From Corynebacterium sp. (GTDB taxonomy: Bacteria; Actinomycetota; Actinomycetes; Mycobacteriales; Mycobacteriaceae): DNA of 64,000 nt. Under the pieces are notes generated by a model. The model searched no databases. It saw only the letters and a list, made by a program, of their open reading frames with translations, and was not told the origin of the DNA. The translations under genes were made by a program, and so were the position numbers. The DNA is taken from NCBI RefSeq assembly GCF_030532325.1, contig NZ_JAUNLS010000006.1, positions 57,405 through 121,404 of the forward strand, in the 5' to 3' direction. Shown here piece after piece: positions 52,174 through 62,727 of this stretch (the first letter of the stretch is position 1; the number at the start of each line of letters is the position of its first letter).

Positions 52174-52249
52174 TTGACATGGTGCCAAGTTTCTTTTACA
52201 TTGTGACATGTAAGCATTGCAGAACAGCACGAGAGGTTGACATTATGTC
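52174..52249 (+). promoter_or_regulatory. Sigma-A-type promoter and GACAT-repeat operator of the HTH gene
   Basis: TTGACA (52174-52179) and TACATT (52197-52202) are separated by exactly 17 bases. The motif GACAT recurs at 52176, 52205 and as the dyad GACAT-T-ATGTC (52239-52249). The repeats around promoter and start suggest autoregulation by the downstream HTH protein. Confidence 0.6.
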
Positions 52250-52272
52250 TTATAGGATTGGACTGAGAGCCC

Positions 52273-52494
52273 GTGGGTGAGCAGCACACCACGATGGTCC
52301 GCAAATGGCGCCGCTGGAAGGAGCTCACCCAGGGCGAGCTCGCTGAGAAGGTCGGCGTCTCCCGCCAAACAATCGCTAACATCGAAAAAGGAAACTACTC
52401 CCCCTCCGTCTACCTGGCACTGGCTATCTGCCGCGAGTTGGGCAAGACCGTAGAGGAAGTCTTCGGAGAGGAAGCAGGAGAAAACAATGGCTAA
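52273..52494 (+). CDS. XRE-family helix-turn-helix regulator (small, YozG-like)
   Basis: 73-aa Cro/CI-type HTH: RWKELTQGELAEKVGVSRQT then IANIEKGNYSPSVYLALAIC. GTG start (possibly ATG 52294). Its stop overlaps the start of the next gene by eight bases. Such short HTH proteins paired with a DUF2178-like membrane protein form autoregulated two-gene units in many Gram-positives; physiological role unknown. Confidence 0.85.
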   Translation: MGEQHTTMVRKWRRWKELTQGELAEKVGVSRQTIANIEKGNYSPSVYLALAICRELGKTVEEVFGEEAGENNG

Positions 52495-52996
52495 CTCCAC
52501 TGGAACACATTCCATCAGCGGCTTGGCCGCCGACTACACATTGAAGGAAATCGATCGCTTCTCCCGTGACGAGTTTGAGCACGAGGTCCTGCTCAAGACC
52601 TACGCCATCGGGTACGTGACCGCCATGTTCACCGTCTACTGCGCCAGCGCAGTCCTCGCCTGGGCCCTACCCGGCGCACTGACCTTCTGGGCGCTGGCCC
52701 CGCTGGTGGCGCTGGCCATCGCGGAGGGATTCTCCTCCCGCTGGATGCGCAAGCACATCCCTGCCCCGGCCCGGCTGCGTTCCTGGAGCGGCATCCTCCT
52801 CATGCTCATCCCCGCCGTCGCGCTCTTCGCGGGCATGTTCTACCGCTCCCGCGAGGCCGTGGACAGTGACTTCGCCTCGGGCGGGGCGGTGGGCGCTATC
52901 ATCGGCGCGGCCGCCGTGGTCATCCTTGCCCCGCTGGTGGCGCGCTGGCGCCACGACCGTGACGAGAAGCGCCTCAACCGCGGGTTGGAGGACTAG
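52487..52996 (+). CDS. Membrane protein partner of the HTH regulator
   Basis: 169-aa protein with four hydrophobic segments (MFTVYCASAVLAWALPGALTF is split here: FTVYCASAVLAWALPG; LAPLVALAIAEGF; SGILLMLIPAVALFAGMF; GGAVGAIIGAAAVVILAPLV) and a charged C-terminal tail. Translationally coupled to the HTH gene. Converges with the RluA gene. Confidence 0.75.
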   Translation: MANSTGTHSISGLAADYTLKEIDRFSRDEFEHEVLLKTYAIGYVTAMFTVYCASAVLAWALPGALTFWALAPLVALAIAEGFSSRWMRKHIPAPARLRSWSGILLMLIPAVALFAGMFYRSREAVDSDFASGGAVGAIIGAAAVVILAPLVARWRHDRDEKRLNRGLED

Positions 52997-53004
52997 CCTC
53001 CTCA

Positions 53005-53787
53005 TCAGGGCCATGCGAGGGAGAACGCACGGGGTTCACCGCTGAGGGGATCGGTGAACTCGATGCGCTCGTGCACCAGCTGCAGCGGGCGCGAAAAATC
53101 GTAGAGGTCCAGGCCCCGGTCCGCCGGGTAGGTGTCATCGCCCAGAATCGGATGACCTAAGTGGTTGAGCACCACACGCAGCTGATGGGTGTGCCCGGTG
53201 CGCGGCTGCAGCTCCACCTCCCTGCCGTGGGCGCACACATACGTCTCAGTGGATGTTGCCTGGGTGGGCGTGCCCTTCTCACACACAAGCACCTGTCTGG
53301 AACCCCGCGGCTTATACATGGCGAGCTCGACGGTGCCCTCGAAGAAGAAGGGCTCGGCCACCCGCGCGCGGTAGTGCTTGCGCAGGCCGCGGTCCTGAAA
53401 GAGCCGCTGATACTTCCCGCGGGTGGCCGGGTTGCGCGAGCACACCACCACCCCGGCGGTGAGCCTGTCCAGGCGGTGCAGCGGGACGATGCCCTCCTCG
53501 CCATAATCCACACGCAGGCGGGTCTGCAGAGTCTCGCGCACAATCCGCCCATTGGAGGTGGTGGGCAGAAAGTGCGGCTTGTCCACCACGATGAGCTCGC
53601 TGTCCTCGTAGAGTACCGTGTACTCAAAAGGAATGGGCTGCTCCGGCGGAACCTCCGGATAAAACCAGGCCAGGGTTGGCCGCGCCAGCCGGGTGCCCGG
53701 AATGAGCCTCTCCCCCGGCGCAAAAGGCGAGTCGCCCGCCTGCCCGGCCCAGTAGTCGGTGCCGTATGGAACCACGTCGCGCAGCAT
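53005..53787 (-). CDS. RluA-family rRNA/tRNA pseudouridine synthase
   Basis: 260-aa pseudouridine synthase. Catalytic-Asp motif VPLHRLDRLTAGVVVC, upstream EDSELIVVDKPHFLPTTSNG, and RTGHTHQLRVVLNHLGHPIL. The ATG at 53787 lacks a good ribosome-binding site, and the same frame continues upstream without start codon to the dapC stop at 53845, encoding PAREGISARK, which looks like a conserved family N-terminus. True start is therefore uncertain. Confidence 0.85.
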   Translation of the reverse strand: MLRDVVPYGTDYWAGQAGDSPFAPGERLIPGTRLARPTLAWFYPEVPPEQPIPFEYTVLYEDSELIVVDKPHFLPTTSNGRIVRETLQTRLRVDYGEEGIVPLHRLDRLTAGVVVCSRNPATRGKYQRLFQDRGLRKHYRARVAEPFFFEGTVELAMYKPRGSRQVLVCEKGTPTQATSTETYVCAHGREVELQPRTGHTHQLRVVLNHLGHPILGDDTYPADRGLDLYDFSRPLQLVHERIEFTDPLSGEPRAFSLAWP

Positions 53788-53844
53788 GGTCTTGCGCGCG
53801 CTAATACCCTCGCGGGCCGGCGGGCGAAAGCTCGACGCCGCTCC

Positions 53845-54993
53845 CTAGTTTTCAGTGCCTGAGTTTTTGGTGCCTGAGTTCCCAGCAGATGGGCGCTCGG
53901 CGGCGAGGCGCTCGACGGCAGCGTCCACGCGCTCGTCGCTGCCGTTGAGCCCCACGCGCACGTACGTCTGGCCGGAGGGGCCGTAGAAATCGCCGGGGGC
54001 TACCAGGATGCCGCGCTCGGCCAGCCAGTCCACGGTGGTGCGGCAATCCTCACCGCGGGTGGCCCACAGGTACATGCCCGCCTCGGAATGCTCGATGCTA
54101 AAACCGGCCTCCACCAGCGCGCGCACCAGCTTGGCGCGCCGCGCGGCGTAGCGGCCCACCTGGAGGGCCTCCGAGGGGTCGTCGCCAAGAGCTTCCACCA
54201 TGGCCGCCTGGATGGGGCCGGGGACGATGAGCCCGGCGTGCTTACGCAGCTCCAGCAGCTCAGCAATGAGCTTCTCATCGCCCGCGAAGAAGGCCGCGCG
54301 GTAGGAGGCCATGTTGTGGGACTTCGACAGCGAATGCATGGCAATCAGGCCGGTGTTATCGCCGTCGGTCACCCGCGGATCCAGGATGGAGACAGGGCGC
54401 TTATCATCCTCCCAGGCCAGCGAGAGGTAGCACTCGTCCGAGGCCACGATGGCGTCATTCTCCCGGGCCCAGGCCACCACGGCACGCAGCTCCTCGACGC
54501 CGAGCACCTTGCCCGTGGGATTCGACGGGGAGTTCACAAACGCCAGAGTCGCGCCGCCGAACTGAGCGGGATCATCCTCGCGCACCGGGGTGGCCCCAGC
54601 CATGAGCGCGCCGACCTCGTAGGTGGGGTACGCCACCGAGGGGATCACCACGGTCTCCCCGCGCACGCCCAGCAGCGTGGGCAGCCAGGCGATGGACTCC
54701 TTAAGCCCGATGACCGGCAGCACGCCGATCGACGCCTCATCCACCCCCACCTTGCGGCCCATGTAGGAGCGGATGGCCTCCTGCAACTGCGGGGTGCCCG
54801 CCGTGGAGGGGTAGCCGGGCTCGGCAGCCACCGTGCTCATGGCCAGCTGCACGCCGGGGGCCACCGGGTCCATGGGGTTACCCACGGAGAGATCCACAAT
54901 GCCGCCCGGGTGGGCCTGCGCCTTCTTCTTGGCGCCCTCCAGGGAGTTCCACGGGAAGTCCGGAAGTAAATGTCCAAGCGGTTGGCGTGCCAT
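53845..54993 (-). CDS. dapC: Succinyldiaminopimelate aminotransferase
   Basis: PLP-dependent class I/II aminotransferase of the lysine pathway. 382 aa. Substrate-loop VDLSVGNPMDPVAPGV, FVNSPSNPTGKVL and the Schiff-base Lys in MHSLSKSHNMASYRAAFF are present. The C-terminus ends in a short duplicated NSGTKNSGTEN. Its stop codon is in frame with the following RluA gene. Downstream of fdxA, the order seen in related genomes. Confidence 0.92.
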   Translation of the reverse strand: MARQPLGHLLPDFPWNSLEGAKKKAQAHPGGIVDLSVGNPMDPVAPGVQLAMSTVAAEPGYPSTAGTPQLQEAIRSYMGRKVGVDEASIGVLPVIGLKESIAWLPTLLGVRGETVVIPSVAYPTYEVGALMAGATPVREDDPAQFGGATLAFVNSPSNPTGKVLGVEELRAVVAWARENDAIVASDECYLSLAWEDDKRPVSILDPRVTDGDNTGLIAMHSLSKSHNMASYRAAFFAGDEKLIAELLELRKHAGLIVPGPIQAAMVEALGDDPSEALQVGRYAARRAKLVRALVEAGFSIEHSEAGMYLWATRGEDCRTTVDWLAERGILVAPGDFYGPSGQTYVRVGLNGSDERVDAAVERLAAERPSAGNSGTKNSGTEN

Positions 54994-55065
54994 AGGAGTG
55001 CTCCTTTGTCAGGGATATGAGAGAAAAAGCCCGGCCCTGCGGGAAGCAAGGTCCGGGCGATAATT

Positions 55066-55389
55066 CTAGTCTTGGTTCTGCGGCGGAAGTGCAGCAATCA
55101 TCGGTGCGTCGAAGTCCTGGGGGCCCAGGGCGGCGGCTCCACCGGGTGAGCCAAGGTCATCGAAGAAGGCGGCGTTGGCATCGTTGTAATCCAGCCACTC
55201 ATCTGGGACGTCGTCCTCGTAGAAGATAGCCTCCACCGGGCAGGCCGGCTCGCAGGCACCACAGTCAACGCACTCGTCGGGGTGGATGTACAGGGAACGC
55301 TTGCCCTCGTAAATGCAATCGACCGGGCACTCTTCAACGCAGGAACGGTCCATTACATCCACGCACGGCTGCGCGATTGTGTAAGTCAT
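55066..55389 (-). CDS. fdxA: Seven-iron ferredoxin
   Basis: 107-aa electron carrier. Cys9, Cys17 and Cys50 are positioned for a [3Fe-4S] cluster and Cys21, Cys40, Cys43, Cys46 for a [4Fe-4S] cluster ([12 protein letters not shown]). Start ATG behind AGGAG; the frame opening at 55407 is not needed. Located just upstream of dapC, a conserved actinobacterial pairing. Pro/Ala-rich C-terminal tail. Confidence 0.95.
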   Translation of the reverse strand: MTYTIAQPCVDVMDRSCVEECPVDCIYEGKRSLYIHPDECVDCGACEPACPVEAIFYEDDVPDEWLDYNDANAAFFDDLGSPGGAAALGPQDFDAPMIAALPPQNQD

Positions 55390-55434
55390 AGGGTCTCCTG
55401 TTTTCACGGTTTGTTGATGCTTAACAGTATGTCA

Positions 55435-55824
55435 CTACTGCTTTAAAAATGGCGAAACGCTACCCACGATGCCCGCGATGAGCAAGAGCAGCGCCAGCAC
55501 GTTATTGGCCAGCAGCTGACTGTGCGTGGCCGCGCCTGCCAGCGCAAACACACAGAAGCCCACCAGCCACACCACGCCGGGGATGGCGGCGATGTAGGTT
55601 TTCTCACTCCACAGGCGCGCTGTGCGCGTGAGCACAGAGTTAAACCACCATGCCACCACGATGGTGATGGGGAAAGGAATGGCCGCCCCACCACACCACG
55701 GCAGGTAGGCGGTCAGGTACACCACCTCGAGAATGAGGGAGAAAACCGCGCCGAAGCTCAGCCACACCAGGCCGACGATCTTCTCCCCGCGGCTGGTGTC
55801 CGTGCGGATGACTGGCTCGCTCAC
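55435..55824 (-). CDS. Membrane protein, four-helix (unknown)
   Basis: 129 aa with four hydrophobic segments (VGLVWLSFGAVFSLILEVVY; PITIVVAWWFNSVL; AIPGVVWLVGFCVFALAG; VLALLLLIAGIVGSV). Its start codon abuts the mshB stop, so it is in the mshB operon; a conserved but uncharacterised neighbour of mshB in actinobacteria. Confidence 0.7.
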   Translation of the reverse strand: MSEPVIRTDTSRGEKIVGLVWLSFGAVFSLILEVVYLTAYLPWCGGAAIPFPITIVVAWWFNSVLTRTARLWSEKTYIAAIPGVVWLVGFCVFALAGAATHSQLLANNVLALLLLIAGIVGSVSPFLKQ

Positions 55825-56724
55825 TTAGAGCCCTCCTAGCAAGCTGGCGGCGGGGCTGCCCTGCCCCAGCTGGTAGTGCTCCGCCGGCAGTAGCGGCATG
55901 AGCAGGCGGTTAGACAGTGCGTAGGCACCAGGCGCACGGGAGGGATCAGCCAGCGCGGCCACGGCGGACTCCGGGTTGGTGCGGGTGACGCGGCCGTCGG
56001 CAAGCCAGATCTGGGTGGCGTGGGCGGCCATCGCCTCGCGCTTGGCGGCCCACGCGGCGGGCGTGAGCTGGTAGACCACGTCCGCGCCCTCGTTGGTGAA
56101 GTTATCCAAGTAAGCCTTATCGGGCTTGCTCCAGCCGGCCGGGGCGCCCAGGGTCTCCAGGGCAGCGTAGTGCGCGGCGCGCTCGAAGACGGCCCACCAG
56201 ATCCGGGTGGACTTCTCAGCCGCCTGATGCACCGCCTGGTGCACCGCGATGTGATCGGGGTGGCCGTAGCCGCCGTCGGGCCCGTAGGTGAGGATGGCGT
56301 GCGGGCGCAGCCGCAGGAAGTGCTCCTGCAACAGCGCGGCCGCCTCATCCACCCGGTTGACCAGGGCACGCGGGTTGGCATGATCCGGCGAGCCGGCCAT
56401 GCCGGAATCACGAAAGTGTCCGAAGCCGCCCAACTGGATGCCGCGCGCACCCAAGGTGCGCAGCGCGCAGTCAAGCTCGCGGGCGCGGAACCCGCCGAGT
56501 TGGTCGGCCTCGGCCAGGCCCTGGTAGGTCTCGCCGATGATCTCGCCGCCCTCGCCCAGCGTCGCGGTGATGACAGTGACCTCGGCGCCGCGGGCTGCTA
56601 GATCGGCGATAGCGCCACCGGTAAACAGGGCCTCGTCGTCGGGATGCGCGTGGACGCACACCACTCGGTATCCGCTTAAGTCACGCGGCGTGCTCGCATC
56701 CGGCGCAGTCAATTCCTCTGCCAC
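55825..56724 (-). CDS. mshB: Mycothiol biosynthesis deacetylase (GlcNAc-Ins deacetylase)
   Basis: LmbE/PIG-L-family zinc deacetylase making GlcN-Ins for mycothiol, the main thiol of actinobacteria. 299 aa. Zinc motif AHPDDE at 26-31 and a later His in GGYGHPDHIAVH are present. Followed by a membrane-protein gene and preceded by lpqW within two bases. The second family, Mca, is distinguished by length and sequence; mshB fits the lpqW-typA context. Confidence 0.92.
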   Translation of the reverse strand: MAEELTAPDASTPRDLSGYRVVCVHAHPDDEALFTGGAIADLAARGAEVTVITATLGEGGEIIGETYQGLAEADQLGGFRARELDCALRTLGARGIQLGGFGHFRDSGMAGSPDHANPRALVNRVDEAAALLQEHFLRLRPHAILTYGPDGGYGHPDHIAVHQAVHQAAEKSTRIWWAVFERAAHYAALETLGAPAGWSKPDKAYLDNFTNEGADVVYQLTPAAWAAKREAMAAHATQIWLADGRVTRTNPESAVAALADPSRAPGAYALSNRLLMPLLPAEHYQLGQGSPAASLLGGL

Positions 56725-56726
56725 TT

Positions 56727-58343
56727 CTACTCCTCATCAATCTTCCACATCGGCGCGCTAACCAGCCCGGAATCCCAGTCCTCAATGCGCTGGCCCGGCC
56801 CCACGATGCCCTGGCCCAGGGCGTGGATGCGGGTCTCATCCAACACCGGCACGTAGAGCACCTCCTCGCGGTTGAGCGCGTCGAGGCCGTGCAGTGCTTC
56901 TTCCACCGGGGTCTGCCCGGAGAGTATCTTATCGCGGGTGGCCGCGGCATCCTCCGGGCAGAAGCCGGAGACGTCGCCCGCGTAGCGCGAGCTGCTGGCG
57001 CACACGTAGTGATTGGCAATGCTAATCGCGTCCACCGTGGTGTCCTCCCAGGTCACCACCGCGTCGATCTCACCGTGCGGCAGCAGATCGCTGGTGATCG
57101 TGGTCAGCCGCTCGGTGACCAATTCGGCGTCAATAGCCTGGGCGCGCAGCACGTCCACGATGGCATTCGCCGCCGCCAGCGCGGTGGGGTTGGTGGGATC
57201 CACCCCGATGCGCAGCGGCTTGGCGCCGGCGCGCTCGCGCAAGGGTGCCAGGCCCGCCTCGCCGGCGACGGGGTTATCCCCCGGGCGCAGCTCGGAGGCT
57301 CGGCCGGTGGCCAGGCGGGCAATCTGCGCGGTGTCGATAAGCGAGGCCAAGCCGCGGCGCTGCTCCCGCTCCGGCAGCGCGCCCTCGTAGGTGGATAGGT
57401 GCAGGCGCAGCTGGCGCGGCCTCGTCACCGTGCCGGCGTTGACGTTGCTGAGCAACCCGAGGTACTCCAGTGAGGTCTGCTCGGGCGTGAAATCCACAAA
57501 GCCCACCTGCCGCGAGCGCAGCATGTTCACCGCCTGGTTGGTATCGCGGATGCCCCGCAGCTGGACGACGTCAATGAGCGCCGGGTCCTGCCCCCAGAAA
57601 CGGTCGTTGCGGTTGAGCGTGATGACGTTGCGCCCGCGATCCACGCTGCGCACCAGGTAGCGCCCCGCCGAGGCCGGAATCCCGTCCGCCAGCGCGCTGG
57701 TAAAAGGCACATCCTGCAACAGGTGCGAGGGCACGAGGTGGGCGAAGAGCTGGTGCCAATCGGCCACCCGGCGGGAGAAGTCCACCGTCACCACGCGCCC
57801 GTTACCGGTGGTACGCACCGAGGAGATCGCGTTATAGCCCGCGGGGTCGTTGACCCCCGGGGTGGTGGTCATCTTGTCCCACAGGTAGAAGAAGTCCGAG
57901 CCGCTGATCGGCGTGCCATCGGACCACTGCGCCGGGGAGGCAATGGTGTAGCGCACGCGCATAGCCACGGAGGAGGGAGCCTCGACCTCCTCGGCGGATT
58001 CCAGGACGTCGGTGTCCATCTCCTCGCCGTGGAAGGCCGAAGGCAGCACGAGCTCCGCGATCTGGCTGACCAGCTCGGAGTTGTTGGCCACCAGGTGCGG
58101 GTTGAGTCCCCCGCGCAGCGGATCCACGCCCACGGAGACGGTGCTGCGCTTGGTGGCGGGCTCCTCCACCTCCTCCTGCGGGGCGCGCTTGGTGCTCGTC
58201 GCGCTTGACGATGCCTCCGTGCTCTGCATCTGCTTCGCCTCCACCACCGGCGGCGGGCCCGGGTTGGCCTGGCACGCGCCGAGCGTGACCACGCCAACTA
58301 AGCACGAGGCAGCCACGAGGGCTGCGCGCCAGGACGAGACCAC
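56727..58343 (-). CDS. lpqW: LpqW-like lipoprotein, substrate-binding-protein fold (SBP_bac_5)
   Basis: 538-aa precursor with a signal peptide and lipobox VTLGAC (Cys about residue 24), then a Thr/Glu/Pro-rich linker and a DppA/OppA-type periplasmic-binding fold (WSDGTPISGSDFFYLWDK, GIRDTNQAVNMLRSRQVGF). In M. tuberculosis LpqW controls entry of mannolipids into the LAM pathway, rather than peptide import. No ABC permease adjoins it. Abuts typA. Confidence 0.88.
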   Translation of the reverse strand: MVSSWRAALVAASCLVGVVTLGACQANPGPPPVVEAKQMQSTEASSSATSTKRAPQEEVEEPATKRSTVSVGVDPLRGGLNPHLVANNSELVSQIAELVLPSAFHGEEMDTDVLESAEEVEAPSSVAMRVRYTIASPAQWSDGTPISGSDFFYLWDKMTTTPGVNDPAGYNAISSVRTTGNGRVVTVDFSRRVADWHQLFAHLVPSHLLQDVPFTSALADGIPASAGRYLVRSVDRGRNVITLNRNDRFWGQDPALIDVVQLRGIRDTNQAVNMLRSRQVGFVDFTPEQTSLEYLGLLSNVNAGTVTRPRQLRLHLSTYEGALPEREQRRGLASLIDTAQIARLATGRASELRPGDNPVAGEAGLAPLRERAGAKPLRIGVDPTNPTALAAANAIVDVLRAQAIDAELVTERLTTITSDLLPHGEIDAVVTWEDTTVDAISIANHYVCASSSRYAGDVSGFCPEDAAATRDKILSGQTPVEEALHGLDALNREEVLYVPVLDETRIHALGQGIVGPGQRIEDWDSGLVSAPMWKIDEE

Positions 58344-60254
<1,911 letters not shown>

Positions 60255-60342
60255 TAGTGGGGTGCTCCTTAAAGGAATTTATGTCGGCGCGGCCTGCAGC
60301 CGCCGTGATGAACGGCCACTAAATATACCCGCACGCCTGTAT

Positions 60343-60355
60343 CGATGCAGCATCG
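60343..60355. promoter_or_regulatory. Perfect palindrome CGATGCAGCATCG upstream of typA
   Basis: 13-bp dyad with a single central base, upstream of a TATATT -10-like element (minus strand, 60322-60327) of typA. Position over the -35 side would suit repression. Unassigned regulator. The divergent side has its own -35/-10 candidates TTGACT (60448) and TATTGT (60470). Confidence 0.4.
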
Positions 60356-60553
60356 GATAGGTGTGATACGCGATGTTCCGGGTAATTTTTGGCGGTTTGT
60401 AACGTTTTGTTATCTTCGGCCGACTGTCTTAGTAAGCAGATGTGGGGTTGACTACCCAGGAAAAGTGAATATTGTTTCAAAAGTTACTATTGTGACACAT
60501 GTGACGCGGAGCCCTACCGCGACTCTGTCCCCCACCCCAAGGAAGTGAGCCAC

Positions 60554-61246
60554 TTGCGCGCAAGCACCGGAATCACCGCGGCCCTCACCGCCGCCGTGCT
60601 CGGATTGGCGGCGGTCACCCCGGCACAGGCCGACGCCCCCGATCTCTCCTCGCTTCAGTCCTCACTGCAATCCTCGAACCCCCTCGACGAGCTCGGCCGC
60701 CCCAACGCCGAGACCGAGGCCAAAATTCGGGACTTTGCTAACCAGCCGTGGATGCCGCAGGACCTGCGCTCCGCCATCCTCTCCGGGCTGGCCTTCAGCC
60801 TAGGCCAAGGCGGCGAGCCGGGCGTGGCCCTGCCAGAGGGGGATCAGCCCCCGTTCCGCCAGTTCTACTGGCCCACCGTCTCCGCACGCTGCATCGGCGG
60901 CCAGGGTGACGCCCTCGGCTCTGCCATCGCCGTGCCCGGCCCCGCGCAGATCCCCGCCCCAGGCGCCGGCGAAGGCGAGACCGTCTTCCTCTTCACCGCC
61001 CTGGGCACCCCGCCGGCCGCCGAGCACCAGGACGCCATGAAGGTGCAGTGGTTCAACCTCAACACCTTCCAGCACGGCGAGACCCCGCTGGTTAACAACG
61101 GCATCAACCCCGACGGCCCCACCACCGTCTCCGGCCGCGCGCAGACCGGCAAGGGCACCGTTGTGGCCGTGCTCTCCGGCACCGTCAACACCGCGGAATC
61201 CGCCTGCACCTTCCCGCTGACCGCCGCCTTTGTGGAGGTGCCCTAA
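60554..61246 (+). CDS. Secreted protein of unknown function
   Basis: About 230 aa with a Sec signal peptide (ITAALTAAVLGLAAVTPAQA then DAPDLSS, cleavage after AQA). The mature protein has two cysteines (Cys about residues 114 and 220) likely to pair, an N-terminal Ser-rich helical part and a beta-rich core, resembling actinobacterial secreted proteins of unknown function. GTG 60545 is possible, but TTG 60554 has GGAAG at correct spacing. First of a run of four uncharacterised genes on this strand. Confidence 0.7.
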   Translation: MRASTGITAALTAAVLGLAAVTPAQADAPDLSSLQSSLQSSNPLDELGRPNAETEAKIRDFANQPWMPQDLRSAILSGLAFSLGQGGEPGVALPEGDQPPFRQFYWPTVSARCIGGQGDALGSAIAVPGPAQIPAPGAGEGETVFLFTALGTPPAAEHQDAMKVQWFNLNTFQHGETPLVNNGINPDGPTTVSGRAQTGKGTVVAVLSGTVNTAESACTFPLTAAFVEVP

Positions 61247-61771
61247 ATGCACCCGGTGAAGGAAGAAACCTTTGACGTCCCCGCGGCCATCAACATCGAC
61301 CCCAAGGGCTTCCGCCGCGAGGTAGACACCTACCGCGTCACGGACTTCGGCCTCTACATGGCCCGCGGCGCCAACCACCCGCGCTTTGGCTACCTCGAGT
61401 CCTGGCTGCTGCCCTCCCTGGGCCTGCGCGCCAGCATCTTCCACTTCCGCGAGGGCGTCGAGGCGCACCAGGACTTCTACTTCGACGTTGCGGACATCGC
61501 CGTCGAGGGCGAGGTGTGGACCACCCGGGACCTCTACGTCGATCTGGTGGCCACCAAGGGCGAGCCCATCGAGGTGCTCGACATCGACGAGCTCGCCGCC
61601 GCCACCTCCTCCCGCCTCATCACCGCCGAGGAAGCCGAGCGCGCCATGGAGCGCACCCTGACCGCGGTGGAGGGAATCACCCGCGCCGGAGATGACGCCA
61701 TGGCCTGGCTGAGCTCACGCGGCATCGAGCTCACGTGGGCTGATAAAGTCGAGCTCGTTCCAGCCGAATAA
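61247..61771 (+). CDS. DUF402 domain protein
   Basis: 174-aa protein with the DUF402 pattern: FREGVEAHQDFYFDVADIAV then TTRDLYVDLVATKGEPIEVLDIDEL. DUF402 proteins have been linked to nucleotide or nucleoside-diphosphate hydrolysis in a few cases. The ATG begins directly after the stop of the secreted-protein gene, so translation is probably coupled. Confidence 0.85.
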   Translation: MHPVKEETFDVPAAINIDPKGFRREVDTYRVTDFGLYMARGANHPRFGYLESWLLPSLGLRASIFHFREGVEAHQDFYFDVADIAVEGEVWTTRDLYVDLVATKGEPIEVLDIDELAAATSSRLITAEEAERAMERTLTAVEGITRAGDDAMAWLSSRGIELTWADKVELVPAE

Positions 61772-61787
61772 CCCCGAAGGATTCTCC

Positions 61788-62708
61788 ATGGCCGGTGGCC
61801 TACTTGCCCTGCTTGACGACGTCGCCCTCATCGCCCGAGCCGCAGCATCCAGCGTGGATGACGTAGCCGCACTCGCGGGCAAAACCTCCGTGAAAGCCGC
61901 CGGCGTGGTGGTCGATGACGCCGCGGTGACCCCGCAGTACGTCTCCGGTGTCACCCCAGCGCGCGAGCTGCCGATGATCTGGCGCATCACCAAGGGCTCG
62001 CTGTTTAACAAGCTGATCATCATCCTGCCGGTGGCCATGGTGCTCTCGTGGATCGCGCCGTGGGCGCTGACCCCGATTCTCATGCTGGGAGGCGCCTACC
62101 TGTGTTTCGAGGGCGCGGAGAAGATCTACCATAAACTTTCCCACCCGGATTCCGCGGACGAGCAGGCCGCCGCCTCCGTCGAGGAGAAGGACGCCTCCGC
62201 TGAGGACAAGCTGGTCAAGTCCGCCATCACCACCGACCTCATCCTGTCCGCGGAGATCATGGTTATCTCCCTCAACGAGGTGCTGGACCAGTCCTTTTGG
62301 ATGCGCCTGGCCACGCTGGTCGTGGTGGCCATCATCATCACGCTGGGTGTTTACGGCGCAGTCGGGCTCCTAGTGAAGATGGACGACATCGGCCTGCGCA
62401 TGCTCGAGCGCCACGACGGCACGTCCTTCGTGGGCAACGCCCTGGTCAAGGGCATGCCGAAGGTGCTCAACGCCATCGGTGTCATCGGCACCGCCGCGAT
62501 GCTCTGGGTGGGCGGCCACATCATCATCAAGGGCATCCACGAGTTCGGCGTGGCCCAGCCACACGGCTGGATTGAGCAGATGACCTCCGCCATTTCCAAC
62601 GGGGCGCTGGCCTGGACGGCTGATACGGTGGCCTCGATGATCTTTGGCCTGCTGTGCGGCGCGATCATCCTGGCGGTGGTCGCCGGGGTGAAGTCCCTGC
62701 GCCACTGA
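61788..62708 (+). CDS. DUF808 (YedI-type) membrane protein
   Basis: 306-aa polytopic membrane protein. N-terminal MAGGLLALLDDVALIARAAA, LPMIWRITKGSLFNKLIIIL and ILMLGGAYLCFEGAEKIYHK match the DUF808 family, which is widespread and uncharacterised. It follows the DUF402 gene by 16 bases. Confidence 0.88.
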   Translation: MAGGLLALLDDVALIARAAASSVDDVAALAGKTSVKAAGVVVDDAAVTPQYVSGVTPARELPMIWRITKGSLFNKLIIILPVAMVLSWIAPWALTPILMLGGAYLCFEGAEKIYHKLSHPDSADEQAAASVEEKDASAEDKLVKSAITTDLILSAEIMVISLNEVLDQSFWMRLATLVVVAIIITLGVYGAVGLLVKMDDIGLRMLERHDGTSFVGNALVKGMPKVLNAIGVIGTAAMLWVGGHIIIKGIHEFGVAQPHGWIEQMTSAISNGALAWTADTVASMIFGLLCGAIILAVVAGVKSLRH

Positions 62709-62727
62709 CGTTGAGGGAGGTGTTTTG

